Shown: positions 35,335 through 43,167 of the stretch, in pieces
Position numbering within the stretch: the stretch's first letter is position 1
Layout: every line of letters begins with the position of its first letter
NCBI RefSeq assembly: GCF_004152935.1
Contig: NZ_SETE01000002.1
Span: forward strand, 800,494 to 864,493
DNA: 64,000 nt
Source of the DNA: Brumimicrobium glaciale
GTDB taxonomy: Bacteria; Bacteroidota; Bacteroidia; Flavobacteriales_D; Crocinitomicaceae
Direction: 5' to 3'
Position numbers and translations under genes: made by a program
The notes under the pieces: generated by a model
Seen by the model: only the letters and a program-made list of their open reading frames with translations
What the model was told of the DNA's origin: nothing
Database searches by the model: none

Positions 35335-35837
35335 AAAATATATTAGTATTTGGATTATTGATTTCAGCATTAACGTTGACTACGCATAATGCTAATGCAC
35401 AATCCGTTGGTGGAGAATATAAATGTTTAATTCAGCTGAAAAACTACCAAGGTGAAGGCGCTTATGTGATTGTTTCTATAGTAAATTCAAAAGGAGATTA
35501 CATTGAAACATTGCGCGTTTTAGGAGACGACCATGAATGGTATCCAGATTTGAAATCTTGGTATGCGTGTAGAGAAAAGGCTAGACATCAACCGAGATTA
35601 GACGGTGTAACTGGCGCTACAATTGGAAGTGGAGAACGCTCAGTTGTTGCGTTCGAAATTAACAAAAAGTACATTGATCAAGCTTATACGCTTCGTTTTG
35701 AATCGGCAGTTGAAGACAAAAGTTATCATGCTAAAGATGTTGTTGTTCAATTGACAAGCGAACAATTAAAGCTTGGTAAATATGAAGGAACAGAAGGATA
35801 TATTCGTCAAGTAAGACTAATTCCTGTCAATAAATAA
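35331..35837 (+). CDS. DUF2271 domain protein, exported
   Basis: A 168-residue protein: signal peptide (residues 1-24, ending NANAQ) and a compact DUF2271 domain (YKCLIQLKNYQGEGAYVIVSIVNSKGDYIETLRVLGDDHEWYPDLKSWY, VTGATIGSGERSVV). DUF2271 genes are often found next to PepSY membrane proteins and iron uptake genes, as here, where the start overlaps the ankyrin gene and the PepSY-reductase gene follows after 14 bases. The domain is probably periplasmic. Its ligand is not known. The family call is by motif recognition. Confidence 0.8.
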   Translation: MKNILVFGLLISALTLTTHNANAQSVGGEYKCLIQLKNYQGEGAYVIVSIVNSKGDYIETLRVLGDDHEWYPDLKSWYACREKARHQPRLDGVTGATIGSGERSVVAFEINKKYIDQAYTLRFESAVEDKSYHAKDVVVQLTSEQLKLGKYEGTEGYIRQVRLIPVNK

Positions 35838-35851
35838 ACGCACGGCATTCT

Positions 35852-38041
35852 ATGTTGACTCATTTTTGGAGGTATAGTCACTTGTTTTTGGCAGTGTTTT
35901 CTAGTATTTTTTTACTCATCGCTTCAGTAACTGGAATTATCCTTTCTACTGAGCCAGTTGCCGAACACCTTAATTCTCCAAGTGATAAACTTGCCGCAGA
36001 CACCATTAATTTAGCGCAACTTGTTCCTCATTTAAAAGAGGAATACATTGAGGTCTTTTCTTTGTCAGTCGATAGAGAAAAAGCGGTGAGAATTGATGTT
36101 ATTGGATTTGAAGAAAATAAAGATGGAGAATTTTACATTCATCCAAGCACTCTAGAAAAACTAGCGGATATTCCACCTAAAAATGAATTGTACACTTGGG
36201 TAACCACTTTACACCGTTCACTTTTCTTGCACAATACTGGTCGAATACTTATGGGAATAACAATTTTCCTGCTTTTCTTGATGGCGGCTTCTGGAATTGC
36301 ATTGGTTATAAAACGTACCAATGGTTTACGACATATTTTTACCTGGATTAAAAAACAAAGTAACGCGCAATACTATCATACTTTACTGGGAAGATTGACC
36401 TTTATCCCAATTGCAATAATGTCGCTTTCTGGAACAATTCTATTCTTAAATACCCAATTTGAAACAAGTTTAAATCCAGAAATAGAATATACTGCGCTGC
36501 AAAAAGAAACAATCAACCCAGCGTCCTTTCCCATATTTCAAGAAACTATATTATCAGAAGTTATAAAATTGGAATTCCCTTTTTCTGAAGATGAAGAAGA
36601 TTATTATCATTTGGAATTACTGGAACAAAAATTGAAAATTCATCAATTTACTGGAGAAGTGGTAAGTGAACAAAATACCACTTGGATTCAAAATTTAACT
36701 GCCTTATCCATGACGCTGCATACTGGAAAAGGACAGTGGGTTTGGTCTATCGTATTGGGATTGATTTCAATAAATCTGCTTTATTTCATGTATTCAGGAA
36801 CTAAGATTACATGGAAAAGACTGTCTTCTAAAACGCGGAACAAAGTGGGTCCAGAAGTAGCTGAGTTTATCATTTTGGTAGGTTCTGAGAACGGTTCAAC
36901 ACGAAAATTCGCTAATATTCTTCATAACGCATTATTGAAATCAGGAAAATCTGTTTTTACTACCGACATGAATTACTATCAAGTATTTCCAAAAGCGAAA
37001 CATTTAATAATCATGACCTCAACTTATGGCGATGGAGAAGCGCCATTTAAAGCGAGGAACTTTCTTTCAAAAGTAAATGAATTAAAGCAATTGAATACGC
37101 TGGAAACGCATGTTATTGGGTTCGGTTCTATGATTTATCCAAAGTTTTGTCAGTTTGCTATTGATGTTTATGAAATGCTAAATCAGAATAAAGAATTTAT
37201 ACTAAAAGCACTGCCAACATTGATTGATGGACGCTCATACATTAGTTTTGGGTTATCGATTGAAGAATGGAAAAAGCGTCATTCTATAGATTTGGAACTT
37301 CCCAACGAAGATCAAAAGAGACCCGCTATTTTATCGACTTTTAAAGTCGAACAAAAGCAATTAGTCGATGATGGATATGTTTTAACTTTCACTTTAGAAT
37401 TAAGTCCACAAGGAAATATAAACTTCCAATCAGGTGATTTATTAGCAGTCGCACCACCAGGAGATGATTTGGCCCGCTATTATTCGATTGGTAAAACAGA
37501 AGGAGGAAATATACTTCTCAGCATCAAAAAGCATGATTTAGGAGAATGTTCTTCCTATTTATTAGCTCAAGAAGTTGGTGATGATCTTTCAGCTTACGTT
37601 AAAGAAAATAAATCTTTCCATCTGCCTAAAAAAGGAGATGTTTTAATGATTGCCAACGGAACAGGAATAGCGCCTTTCTTAGGAATGACATCTATGTATT
37701 CCAAGCAAAAGAAAACATTTTTTCTGGGAGGAAGAAATCCACTAAGCTTCAAATTATACCATAAAATAATCCAGCAAAATAAATCAACAGACTTGTTCAA
37801 TACCTTGCATTTCGCATTGTCCAAAGAGAAAGACAATAATCGTTATGTTCAGGATTTAGTGAACGAAAATAAGGAAGAAGTTGTCCACTTACTCCAGAAC
37901 AAAGGCAGTATTATGATTTGCGGTTCTATTAAAATGAGAGACGGAGTTTTAGAGGAATTGAAAAATATTCTCGAAGAAGAAAAAATGGAACCACTTGAGA
38001 AGTTTATTGAAAAGGGCAGGATTTTAATGGATTGCTATTAA
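35852..38041 (+). CDS. PepSY membrane / flavodoxin / FAD-NADPH reductase fusion
   Basis: A 729-residue inner-membrane protein. The first ~320 residues are PepSY-type with four membrane helices (about 12-32, 129-150, 182-202, 295-315). A flavodoxin domain follows (FIILVGSENGSTRKFAN near residue 340, STYGDGEAPFKAR), then a sulfite-reductase-like module with the FAD motif RYYSI at 542 and the NADPH motif GTGIAPF at 603-609, ending in the conserved aromatic region (MDCY). The layout suggests electrons pass from cytosolic NADPH through FAD and FMN across the membrane to a periplasmic acceptor such as ferric iron or haem. Last gene of the plus arm. Domains are certain; the substrate is inferred. 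Confidence 0.9.
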   Translation: MLTHFWRYSHLFLAVFSSIFLLIASVTGIILSTEPVAEHLNSPSDKLAADTINLAQLVPHLKEEYIEVFSLSVDREKAVRIDVIGFEENKDGEFYIHPSTLEKLADIPPKNELYTWVTTLHRSLFLHNTGRILMGITIFLLFLMAASGIALVIKRTNGLRHIFTWIKKQSNAQYYHTLLGRLTFIPIAIMSLSGTILFLNTQFETSLNPEIEYTALQKETINPASFPIFQETILSEVIKLEFPFSEDEEDYYHLELLEQKLKIHQFTGEVVSEQNTTWIQNLTALSMTLHTGKGQWVWSIVLGLISINLLYFMYSGTKITWKRLSSKTRNKVGPEVAEFIILVGSENGSTRKFANILHNALLKSGKSVFTTDMNYYQVFPKAKHLIIMTSTYGDGEAPFKARNFLSKVNELKQLNTLETHVIGFGSMIYPKFCQFAIDVYEMLNQNKEFILKALPTLIDGRSYISFGLSIEEWKKRHSIDLELPNEDQKRPAILSTFKVEQKQLVDDGYVLTFTLELSPQGNINFQSGDLLAVAPPGDDLARYYSIGKTEGGNILLSIKKHDLGECSSYLLAQEVGDDLSAYVKENKSFHLPKKGDVLMIANGTGIAPFLGMTSMYSKQKKTFFLGGRNPLSFKLYHKIIQQNKSTDLFNTLHFALSKEKDNNRYVQDLVNENKEEVVHLLQNKGSIMICGSIKMRDGVLEELKNILEEEKMEPLEKFIEKGRILMDCY

Positions 38042-38363
38042 AACGATCACGTTCTGCCCTGAATTTCAAAGGAACCATTTATTGAATTTAGTTATCTAAT
38101 ACAAATAAGATTTCAACCTCAATACCACCAAGATTACTCACAAGGACTTAGTTCTAATCATCCTCACTTTTTGAATTGAAAGATACTATTTGAATTAAAA
38201 AACTTCAATATAAGTAACAGTTCAGATTTGTGAGGTTTGATCATACTTGAAAAGATTAACCCTCTAATATTAGCAAGAACACTCATTAAAATAAAGGCAG
38301 AAATAGAGCATTCTCAGCATATCAAAAACTTACAACTCGATGTATCTTATTACTCAAAGCTGT
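38042..38363. other. 322-base gap without a recognisable gene
   Basis: It lies between convergent genes (stops at 38041 plus and 38364 minus). I see no T-tailed hairpin. A 68-codon plus frame from TTG at 38237 runs into the PspC gene on the other strand and was not accepted. Confidence 0.6.
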
Positions 38364-39905
38364 TTACTCCAAAAATCCTTTATACTCCATTCCTAAATTT
38401 GAAGATTCCCAAATTGAAGATTGCTCCAATAAATCATCATTAAATCTTGCTTTAGTTTGTAATCTAATTGGATAGTCTTCTAAATTTCCATTCAGAATAA
38501 TTCTCCTTCCTACTGGAACATAAATTTTGACATCTACTTTTTGACCTCGGATTTTACTTTTCTTCGGGAAACCATACTTTGCTGAAACATTCAAAACATT
38601 TCCAACTTGTTCAATGTCAAAGTTGATCTCCTCAGAGTTTTCTTTGGCAGATTTTAGTGTACCTCCATTACTCCTTTTTTCAACTGAATAATAAAACAAA
38701 GAATCCGAAGCTGGTAAAATCTCAATTCTAGCATAACCCAGCTTTACTTCATTTTCCGAAATTGACAAATAGCGATCGAAATCATAATCCATCGCATTGG
38801 TAATCATCATTTCATCTTCGAAAATATTGACTTGTAATTCAGGATAATTTCCTTCGACATACGTTTTTTCTTGTGATTTATAAGTCTCCTTAAAGTCTAA
38901 ACCAGTTCTAATTCCGATGAATGATAAACCAACAATAGCGACAAACCATAAGATTAATAAAGTTAAAATTAGCGCCCTAGATTTAGGTTTTTGATTAAAC
39001 AATAACATTCCGCCAGCAATAATTAAAAAGATCAGAGGAATTATAGAAACTGCGAAAATTAACCATGAAGCCAGCACCGTTGTAGTGAAAAACAATCCAA
39101 TTAATGAATTAACATCTCCATCGATAAACTCGTTATTTATAAAGAAGAAATTAAAGTCAGCTAGAAAAAACAATACTAAAAACACCAAACCTAAAATTCC
39201 TCCAAGGAATAATCCAAAACCTATAACACGTCCTATCGCTTTTGCAACATTTGAGATAGGATTATCTTTTTTTTTAAAAGTATTTTTAACAGATTTTGAA
39301 GCACGTTTAAAACCCGTTTTAGCTTCGTTTTTTACTGAATCTGCAAAAGCTCTTATATTATCGATATTAGCCGATTGACCTTTCATTTGCAATTTCTGAG
39401 CAGTTGTTTTCGCTTCTGGAATCGCAATCCATGCAATAATGTAAATCAAAACTCCGGAACCACCAGCGAGAACTAAGACAATCCACAAAACACGAATAAT
39501 CACTGGATCTATATTGAAATAGTTTGCCATTCCAGCTGAAACTCCACCCAACATTCCTTCGTCTGTATCTCTGTACAAACGTTTTGGAATTTCTTCATAA
39601 GAAGTTTCTTGATAGGTTTGTTCCTCCTCATTTCCTTCAAAATCTTCATCAAATTGATTAGGAGAACCCATAATTGCCATGACTTCCTGAACATCAGAAT
39701 AGGTAACAACCTCCTTATTTTTATTCAAACGTTCCTGAAACAATTCAGCAATTCTAAATTGAATATCGGCAACCATTTCTTCAACACCTTCTTGGTTTGA
39801 AAAAACGCGTTTAATATCGGCGATGTATTGATTTAAAACTTGGAAAGCGTCTTCCTCAATATGGTAAACCATACCTGCCAAATTTATTGTTGTTGTCTTT
39901 TTCAT
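38364..39905 (-). CDS. PspC domain membrane protein
   Basis: A 513-residue inner-membrane protein. An N-terminal cytosolic part (ITIINLAGMVYHIEEDAF-like, with EEGVEEMVADIQFRIAELF) precedes a PspC domain at about residues 105-165 (KRLYRDTDEGMLGGVSAGMANYFNIDPVIIRVLWIVLVLAGGSG). Several helices follow at about 225-345, then a beta-rich C-terminal domain. It overlaps the PadR gene upstream by 4 bases, so the two are translated together and PadR probably controls this operon. PspC proteins relate to envelope stress. This long form, paired with PadR, is typical of Bacteroidetes; the exact role is not established. Confidence 0.9.
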   Translation of the reverse strand: MKKTTTINLAGMVYHIEEDAFQVLNQYIADIKRVFSNQEGVEEMVADIQFRIAELFQERLNKNKEVVTYSDVQEVMAIMGSPNQFDEDFEGNEEEQTYQETSYEEIPKRLYRDTDEGMLGGVSAGMANYFNIDPVIIRVLWIVLVLAGGSGVLIYIIAWIAIPEAKTTAQKLQMKGQSANIDNIRAFADSVKNEAKTGFKRASKSVKNTFKKKDNPISNVAKAIGRVIGFGLFLGGILGLVFLVLFFLADFNFFFINNEFIDGDVNSLIGLFFTTTVLASWLIFAVSIIPLIFLIIAGGMLLFNQKPKSRALILTLLILWFVAIVGLSFIGIRTGLDFKETYKSQEKTYVEGNYPELQVNIFEDEMMITNAMDYDFDRYLSISENEVKLGYARIEILPASDSLFYYSVEKRSNGGTLKSAKENSEEINFDIEQVGNVLNVSAKYGFPKKSKIRGQKVDVKIYVPVGRRIILNGNLEDYPIRLQTKARFNDDLLEQSSIWESSNLGMEYKGFLE

Positions 39906-40234
39906 AGTGATTTATTTTCTAATTGGTTAACTGCTTTACTTAATAAGCCCCATGTTGTCTTTAATTCTGTTAAAAAAGAAACACCCGCTTTTGTGAGTTC
40001 ATAATATTTCCGTGGTGGCCCGGCATTGGATTCCTCCCATCGGTAATCTAATAAGTCTGAATTTTTTAATCGTGTGAGCAATGGATAAAGCGTTCCTTCC
40101 ACAACAATCAATTCTACTGCTTTTAATTGTTCAATGATTTCAGAAGGATAACATTCCTTTTTCGAGAGTATAGACAATACACAATACTCCAAAATTCCTT
40201 TTCTCATTTGTGCTTTTGTGTTTTCTACTTTCAT
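39902..40234 (-). CDS. PadR family transcriptional regulator
   Basis: A 110-residue winged-helix repressor: KGILEYCVLSILSKKECYPSEIIEQL (helix 1-2), VEGTLYPLLTRLKNSDLLDYRWEESNAGPPRKYYELTKAGVSFL (recognition helix, wing), and a short C-terminal dimerisation helix. The motif P-R-K-Y-Y-x-L-T is diagnostic for PadR. It leads an operon with the PspC protein (4-base overlap). Its promoter region holds an inverted repeat over the -33 box, which would fit autoregulation. The effector is unknown. Confidence 0.93.
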   Translation of the reverse strand: MKVENTKAQMRKGILEYCVLSILSKKECYPSEIIEQLKAVELIVVEGTLYPLLTRLKNSDLLDYRWEESNAGPPRKYYELTKAGVSFLTELKTTWGLLSKAVNQLENKSL

Positions 40235-40253
40235 GATTCATTAATTATTTTGA

Positions 40254-40300
40254 CAAATATATAAATAATATAGTACTATGCAATACAAGGTACTGTATAT
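40254..40300 (-). promoter_or_regulatory. padR promoter with overlapping inverted repeat
   Basis: On the minus strand TTG (40283-40281), 19 bases, TATATTTG (40261-40254) matches the promoter consensus 19 bases before the ATG. ATAGTAC (40270-40276) and GTACTGTAT (40290-40298) form an imperfect inverted repeat straddling the -33 box, a likely PadR autoregulatory site. Confidence 0.6.
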
Positions 40301-40472
40301 TTTAAAATAAATTTCAAAATATAGAATGAGAATGAGAGAAGAAAGCGCTGGAGTGATTGCTAAAACAGAGTTTCCGATGATAAAGATGCTGGGAAAGGAG
40401 AGGGAAAACAGAGGGAAAGTGAAAAATTCTAATTCGAAGCGCCTCATTACTCCCTACTCAAAACTCTTTACT

Positions 40473-40526
40473 ATTTTGTATTTGAAATGGGAAAAAAATA
40501 TTTTTTTCCCATTTCAAATACAAAAT
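40473..40526. repeat. 54-bp perfect palindrome
   Basis: The 26-base arm at 40473-40498 is exactly repeated in inverted form at 40501-40526 around a central TA. It contains GGG-A7-TA-T7-CCC at its centre. It lies in a 318-base region between divergent genes, 26 bases before the DUF4920 start, so it is not placed as a terminator. Confidence 0.95.
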
Positions 40527-40552
40527 CCGTAGTTTAGCGAAAAATTAAAAAC

Positions 40553-41098
40553 ATGAATAAGAAACACTTAATGATTGGATTGATTGCAGCAGGATTTTTT
40601 ACTAGCTGTACAAATTCATCTGAAACCAATGAAGCACCTACTAACGAAATGGACACAACAGAAGTTGTAGTTGAGGAAAATGAAGAAGAAATGGTTGATC
40701 CTAACCAAACTTCTTTTGGACCAAACAAAGTAGATACGACAAATGCACTTTCTACGAAGGAGTTATTGGCTCAATTCAAAGGGAAAACAGAAATGGACGC
40801 TACTTTCAAAGCGAAAATCAATGAAACATGCTCTAAAGCTGGATGTTGGATAAACATTGAAAAAGAAAATGGCGAAACTTTCATGGTTCGATTTAAGGAT
40901 CATTTCACTATTCCTGTTGATACGAAAGTTGGAACTTATGCATACATGTCCGGGAAAGCCATTCAAGATACTGTTTCTGTAGAAATGCAACGACACTTTT
41001 TAGAAGATGCAAATGCACCTCAAAAAGATATAGATGCAATTACAAAAGTAAAATATGGAATGACTTTTATTGCTGACGGAATTGAGTTGGTAAAATAA
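40553..41098 (+). CDS. DUF4920 lipoprotein
   Basis: A 181-residue lipoprotein: lipobox FTSC (Cys19), an acidic low-complexity linker (residues 20-55, rich in Glu, Thr and Asn), then a DUF4920 domain (TFKAKINETCSKAGCWINIEKENGETFMVRFKDHFTIPVD). The domain holds a C-x(4)-CW pair, which could bind a metal or form a disulfide. It is probably periplasmic or outer-membrane attached. It is a single gene ending in a strong terminator and preceded by the 54-bp palindrome. Function unknown. Confidence 0.85.
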   Translation: MNKKHLMIGLIAAGFFTSCTNSSETNEAPTNEMDTTEVVVEENEEEMVDPNQTSFGPNKVDTTNALSTKELLAQFKGKTEMDATFKAKINETCSKAGCWINIEKENGETFMVRFKDHFTIPVDTKVGTYAYMSGKAIQDTVSVEMQRHFLEDANAPQKDIDAITKVKYGMTFIADGIELVK

Positions 41099-41118
41099 TC
41101 TTTGTTTTTATGAAATAT

Positions 41119-41148
41119 AAAAAGGGCGCAAATTGCGCCCTTTTTTTT
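41119..41148. terminator. Strong intrinsic terminator
   Basis: AAAGGGCGCAA / ATTGCGCCCTTT forms a GC-rich stem followed by TTTTTTTT on the plus strand and preceded by an A run. It lies 20 bases after the DUF4920 stop and can also serve the acyl-CoA dehydrogenase gene on the minus strand. Just after it (41163-41206) are GCATGC words and two TGCATGCCTA repeats. Confidence 0.9.
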
Positions 41149-41205
41149 GTTTTTTTTTGTGTGCATGCTGTATGCATGCCTAGTAGGGCAAGCCTACGTG
41201 CATGC

Positions 41206-42990
41206 CTAAAAATTATATTCTCCTTTTTCAATAACACGTAAAGCAATTTGCTGACGCGCTTCTTTAGAATTGAATCCTTCAATTTTCGTAAATCTTCTTA
41301 ATCCCATTAACATCATTTTCGCTTCGTCTCCTCCAGCAAATGCGTTAATAGCATCTTTACCATATTTGTTGATTTTGTCTGCAACATCATAGAAATAAGT
41401 CTTTACAATTGCGATTTCATCTTTACAAGCTTCTTCACCTCGCATAGAAATCATTTTGTCTACTCTCAACAATACTGATTCCGCTTGATAAGTGTCAATT
41501 GATAAATCTGCAATATTCATTAATACTTCTTGCTCTTTAGCAAGCGTCGCCATTAATTTCTGAACTGCAGAACCTGCAACCATTAAAATTACTTTCTTGA
41601 ATCCTTTCAATGCTTTGTACTCTTCAGCAAAAACCCCTTCAGGCTGCTCTCCGAAATCTGGAATACTCATTAATTCGTTCGCTACTTCTTGCGCAGGTCC
41701 CATCAAATCAAGTTCACCTTTCATTGCTCTTTTCAGCACTAAATCTACGATCAACATTCTGTTAATTTCGTTTGTTCCTTCAAATATCTTATTGATTCTT
41801 GAATCACGGTATGCTCTTTCAACAGGAGATTCTGCAGAATAACCCATTCCTCCATTGATTTGAACTGCTTCATCAACAACGAAATCTAAACAATCTGAAC
41901 CTGCAACTTTTAGAATTGCACATTCTGGTGCAAACAACTCAATTCCTTTAAGTGTCGCTTCTTCTTTGTCCATTCCTCCTTCAATATAAGAAAGAATTGC
42001 ATCATCTATGTTTTGTCCAGCGCGATAAGTAGCCGATTCAACAACAAAACATTTAATTACTTGCTCAGCAATTTTGTGACGAATTGCTCCATATTTAGAA
42101 ATAGCACGACCAAACTGCTCACGCTCATTTGCATATTTGATAGAGTAATTAATGGCAGCTTTAGCTCCACCCAATACTGCACCACCTAATTTAATACGAC
42201 CAATGTTAAGAATGTTCAATGCTATCTTAAATCCGTTTCCACGTTCAGAAAGCATGTTTTCAACTGGTACTTTTACATTATTAAAGAATACCTGACGTGT
42301 AGAGGAACCTTTAATTCCCATTTTCTTCTCCTCAGGATTTAAAGTAATTCCTTCAGAATCTGCATCAATAATAAATGCAGTTAAATTTTTATCGTCCTCG
42401 ATCTTTGCAAAAACAGTCAACACATCTGCAAAACCAGCGTTGGTAATCCACATTTTCTGACCATTAACAATATAATGCTTACCGTCTTCAGTTAATTCAG
42501 CTTTTGTTTTTCCTGAGTTTGCATCCGACCCAGCAGAAGGTTCAGTTAAACAGTAAGAAGCTTTCCATTCTCCAGAAGCTAATTTTGGTATGTATTTTTC
42601 TTTTTGCGCTTGCGTTCCATAATAAAGAATTGGTAAAGTTCCGATTCCAGTATGCGCACCATAAGCTACGGAAAATGAATATCCTTTTCCTAATCTTTCT
42701 GTTGCCAAAAGAGTTGTTTTGAAATCCAATCCCATTCCACCTAGATCTTCTGGTACAGATAAACTCAATAAACCAAGTTCACCTGCTTTTTCTAGAATAG
42801 ACTGCATTAAGCCTTCCTCCATTTCATCAATTCTATCTAGATTTGGTTCAACTTCAGTTGCAATAAAATCGTCGCACATTTTGGCTATCATTAATTGCTC
42901 TTCTGTCCACTCTTCTGGAATGAAAATATCTTGTGGCTTTGTATCACGAATGATAAACTCACCTCCTTTAATCGCTTTAGTTTCTGACAT
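41206..42990 (-). CDS. Acyl-CoA dehydrogenase, long form
   Basis: A 594-residue flavoenzyme of fatty-acid beta-oxidation that forms the trans-2,3 double bond in acyl-CoA and passes electrons to ETF. Family signatures are YCLTEPSAGSDANSGKT, WITNAGFADVLTVFAK, QFGRAISKYGAIRHKIAEQ, and the catalytic base Glu404 in KIFEGTNEINRMLI. About 170 residues follow the standard ~380-residue core, an extra C-terminal domain like that of very-long-chain enzymes. This long type is common in Bacteroidetes. It is probably soluble or loosely membrane-bound. It is a single gene; chain length preference cannot be read from the sequence. Confidence 0.95.
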   Translation of the reverse strand: MSETKAIKGGEFIIRDTKPQDIFIPEEWTEEQLMIAKMCDDFIATEVEPNLDRIDEMEEGLMQSILEKAGELGLLSLSVPEDLGGMGLDFKTTLLATERLGKGYSFSVAYGAHTGIGTLPILYYGTQAQKEKYIPKLASGEWKASYCLTEPSAGSDANSGKTKAELTEDGKHYIVNGQKMWITNAGFADVLTVFAKIEDDKNLTAFIIDADSEGITLNPEEKKMGIKGSSTRQVFFNNVKVPVENMLSERGNGFKIALNILNIGRIKLGGAVLGGAKAAINYSIKYANEREQFGRAISKYGAIRHKIAEQVIKCFVVESATYRAGQNIDDAILSYIEGGMDKEEATLKGIELFAPECAILKVAGSDCLDFVVDEAVQINGGMGYSAESPVERAYRDSRINKIFEGTNEINRMLIVDLVLKRAMKGELDLMGPAQEVANELMSIPDFGEQPEGVFAEEYKALKGFKKVILMVAGSAVQKLMATLAKEQEVLMNIADLSIDTYQAESVLLRVDKMISMRGEEACKDEIAIVKTYFYDVADKINKYGKDAINAFAGGDEAKMMLMGLRRFTKIEGFNSKEARQQIALRVIEKGEYNF

Positions 42991-43065
42991 ATTAATATAG
43001 TTTTATGATTTTCCGTTATTATTCAATTGTAAATATATAAGATTTTTCTTTATTATGCAAGCATA

Positions 43066-43073
43066 CAAAAGTA
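43066..43073 (-). promoter_or_regulatory. -7 element for the acyl-CoA dehydrogenase gene
   Basis: TACTTTTG on the minus strand, 75 bases before the ATG, matches TAnnTTTG. It is part of the palindrome ATACAAAAGTAT-like sequence. No -33 box at the usual distance is evident, so support is modest. Confidence 0.35.
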
Positions 43074-43141
43074 TGGTTTTCAATTTTTAATAATTTAAAG
43101 TTGAAAATTCATAAATAAAACGCTCAACACTTAGATTTCTT

Positions 43142-43149
43142 TATCTTTG
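43142..43149 (+). promoter_or_regulatory. -7 element for ribF
   Basis: TATCTTTG matches TAnnTTTG and covers the TTG at 43147 that would otherwise be a start codon. Transcription would begin at about 43156, so translation must start later, which supports GTG at 43168. Confidence 0.55.
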
Positions 43150-43167
43150 AAAAAAAGTAATGCAATA

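Noticed and set aside
38237..38443. 68-codon plus-strand ORF from TTG
   Set aside because: It has no family resemblance, begins at TTG with no promoter or RBS, and its second half overlaps the well-supported PspC gene on the other strand.
41163..41206. GCATGC words and TGCATGCCTA repeats after the DUF4920 terminator
   Set aside because: They are too short to define an element and show no arrangement beyond local direct repetition.
43147..43167. TTG at 43147 as the ribF start
   Set aside because: It lies within the -7 promoter element TATCTTTG, so it would not be in the transcript; GTG at 43168 fits the family N-terminus.
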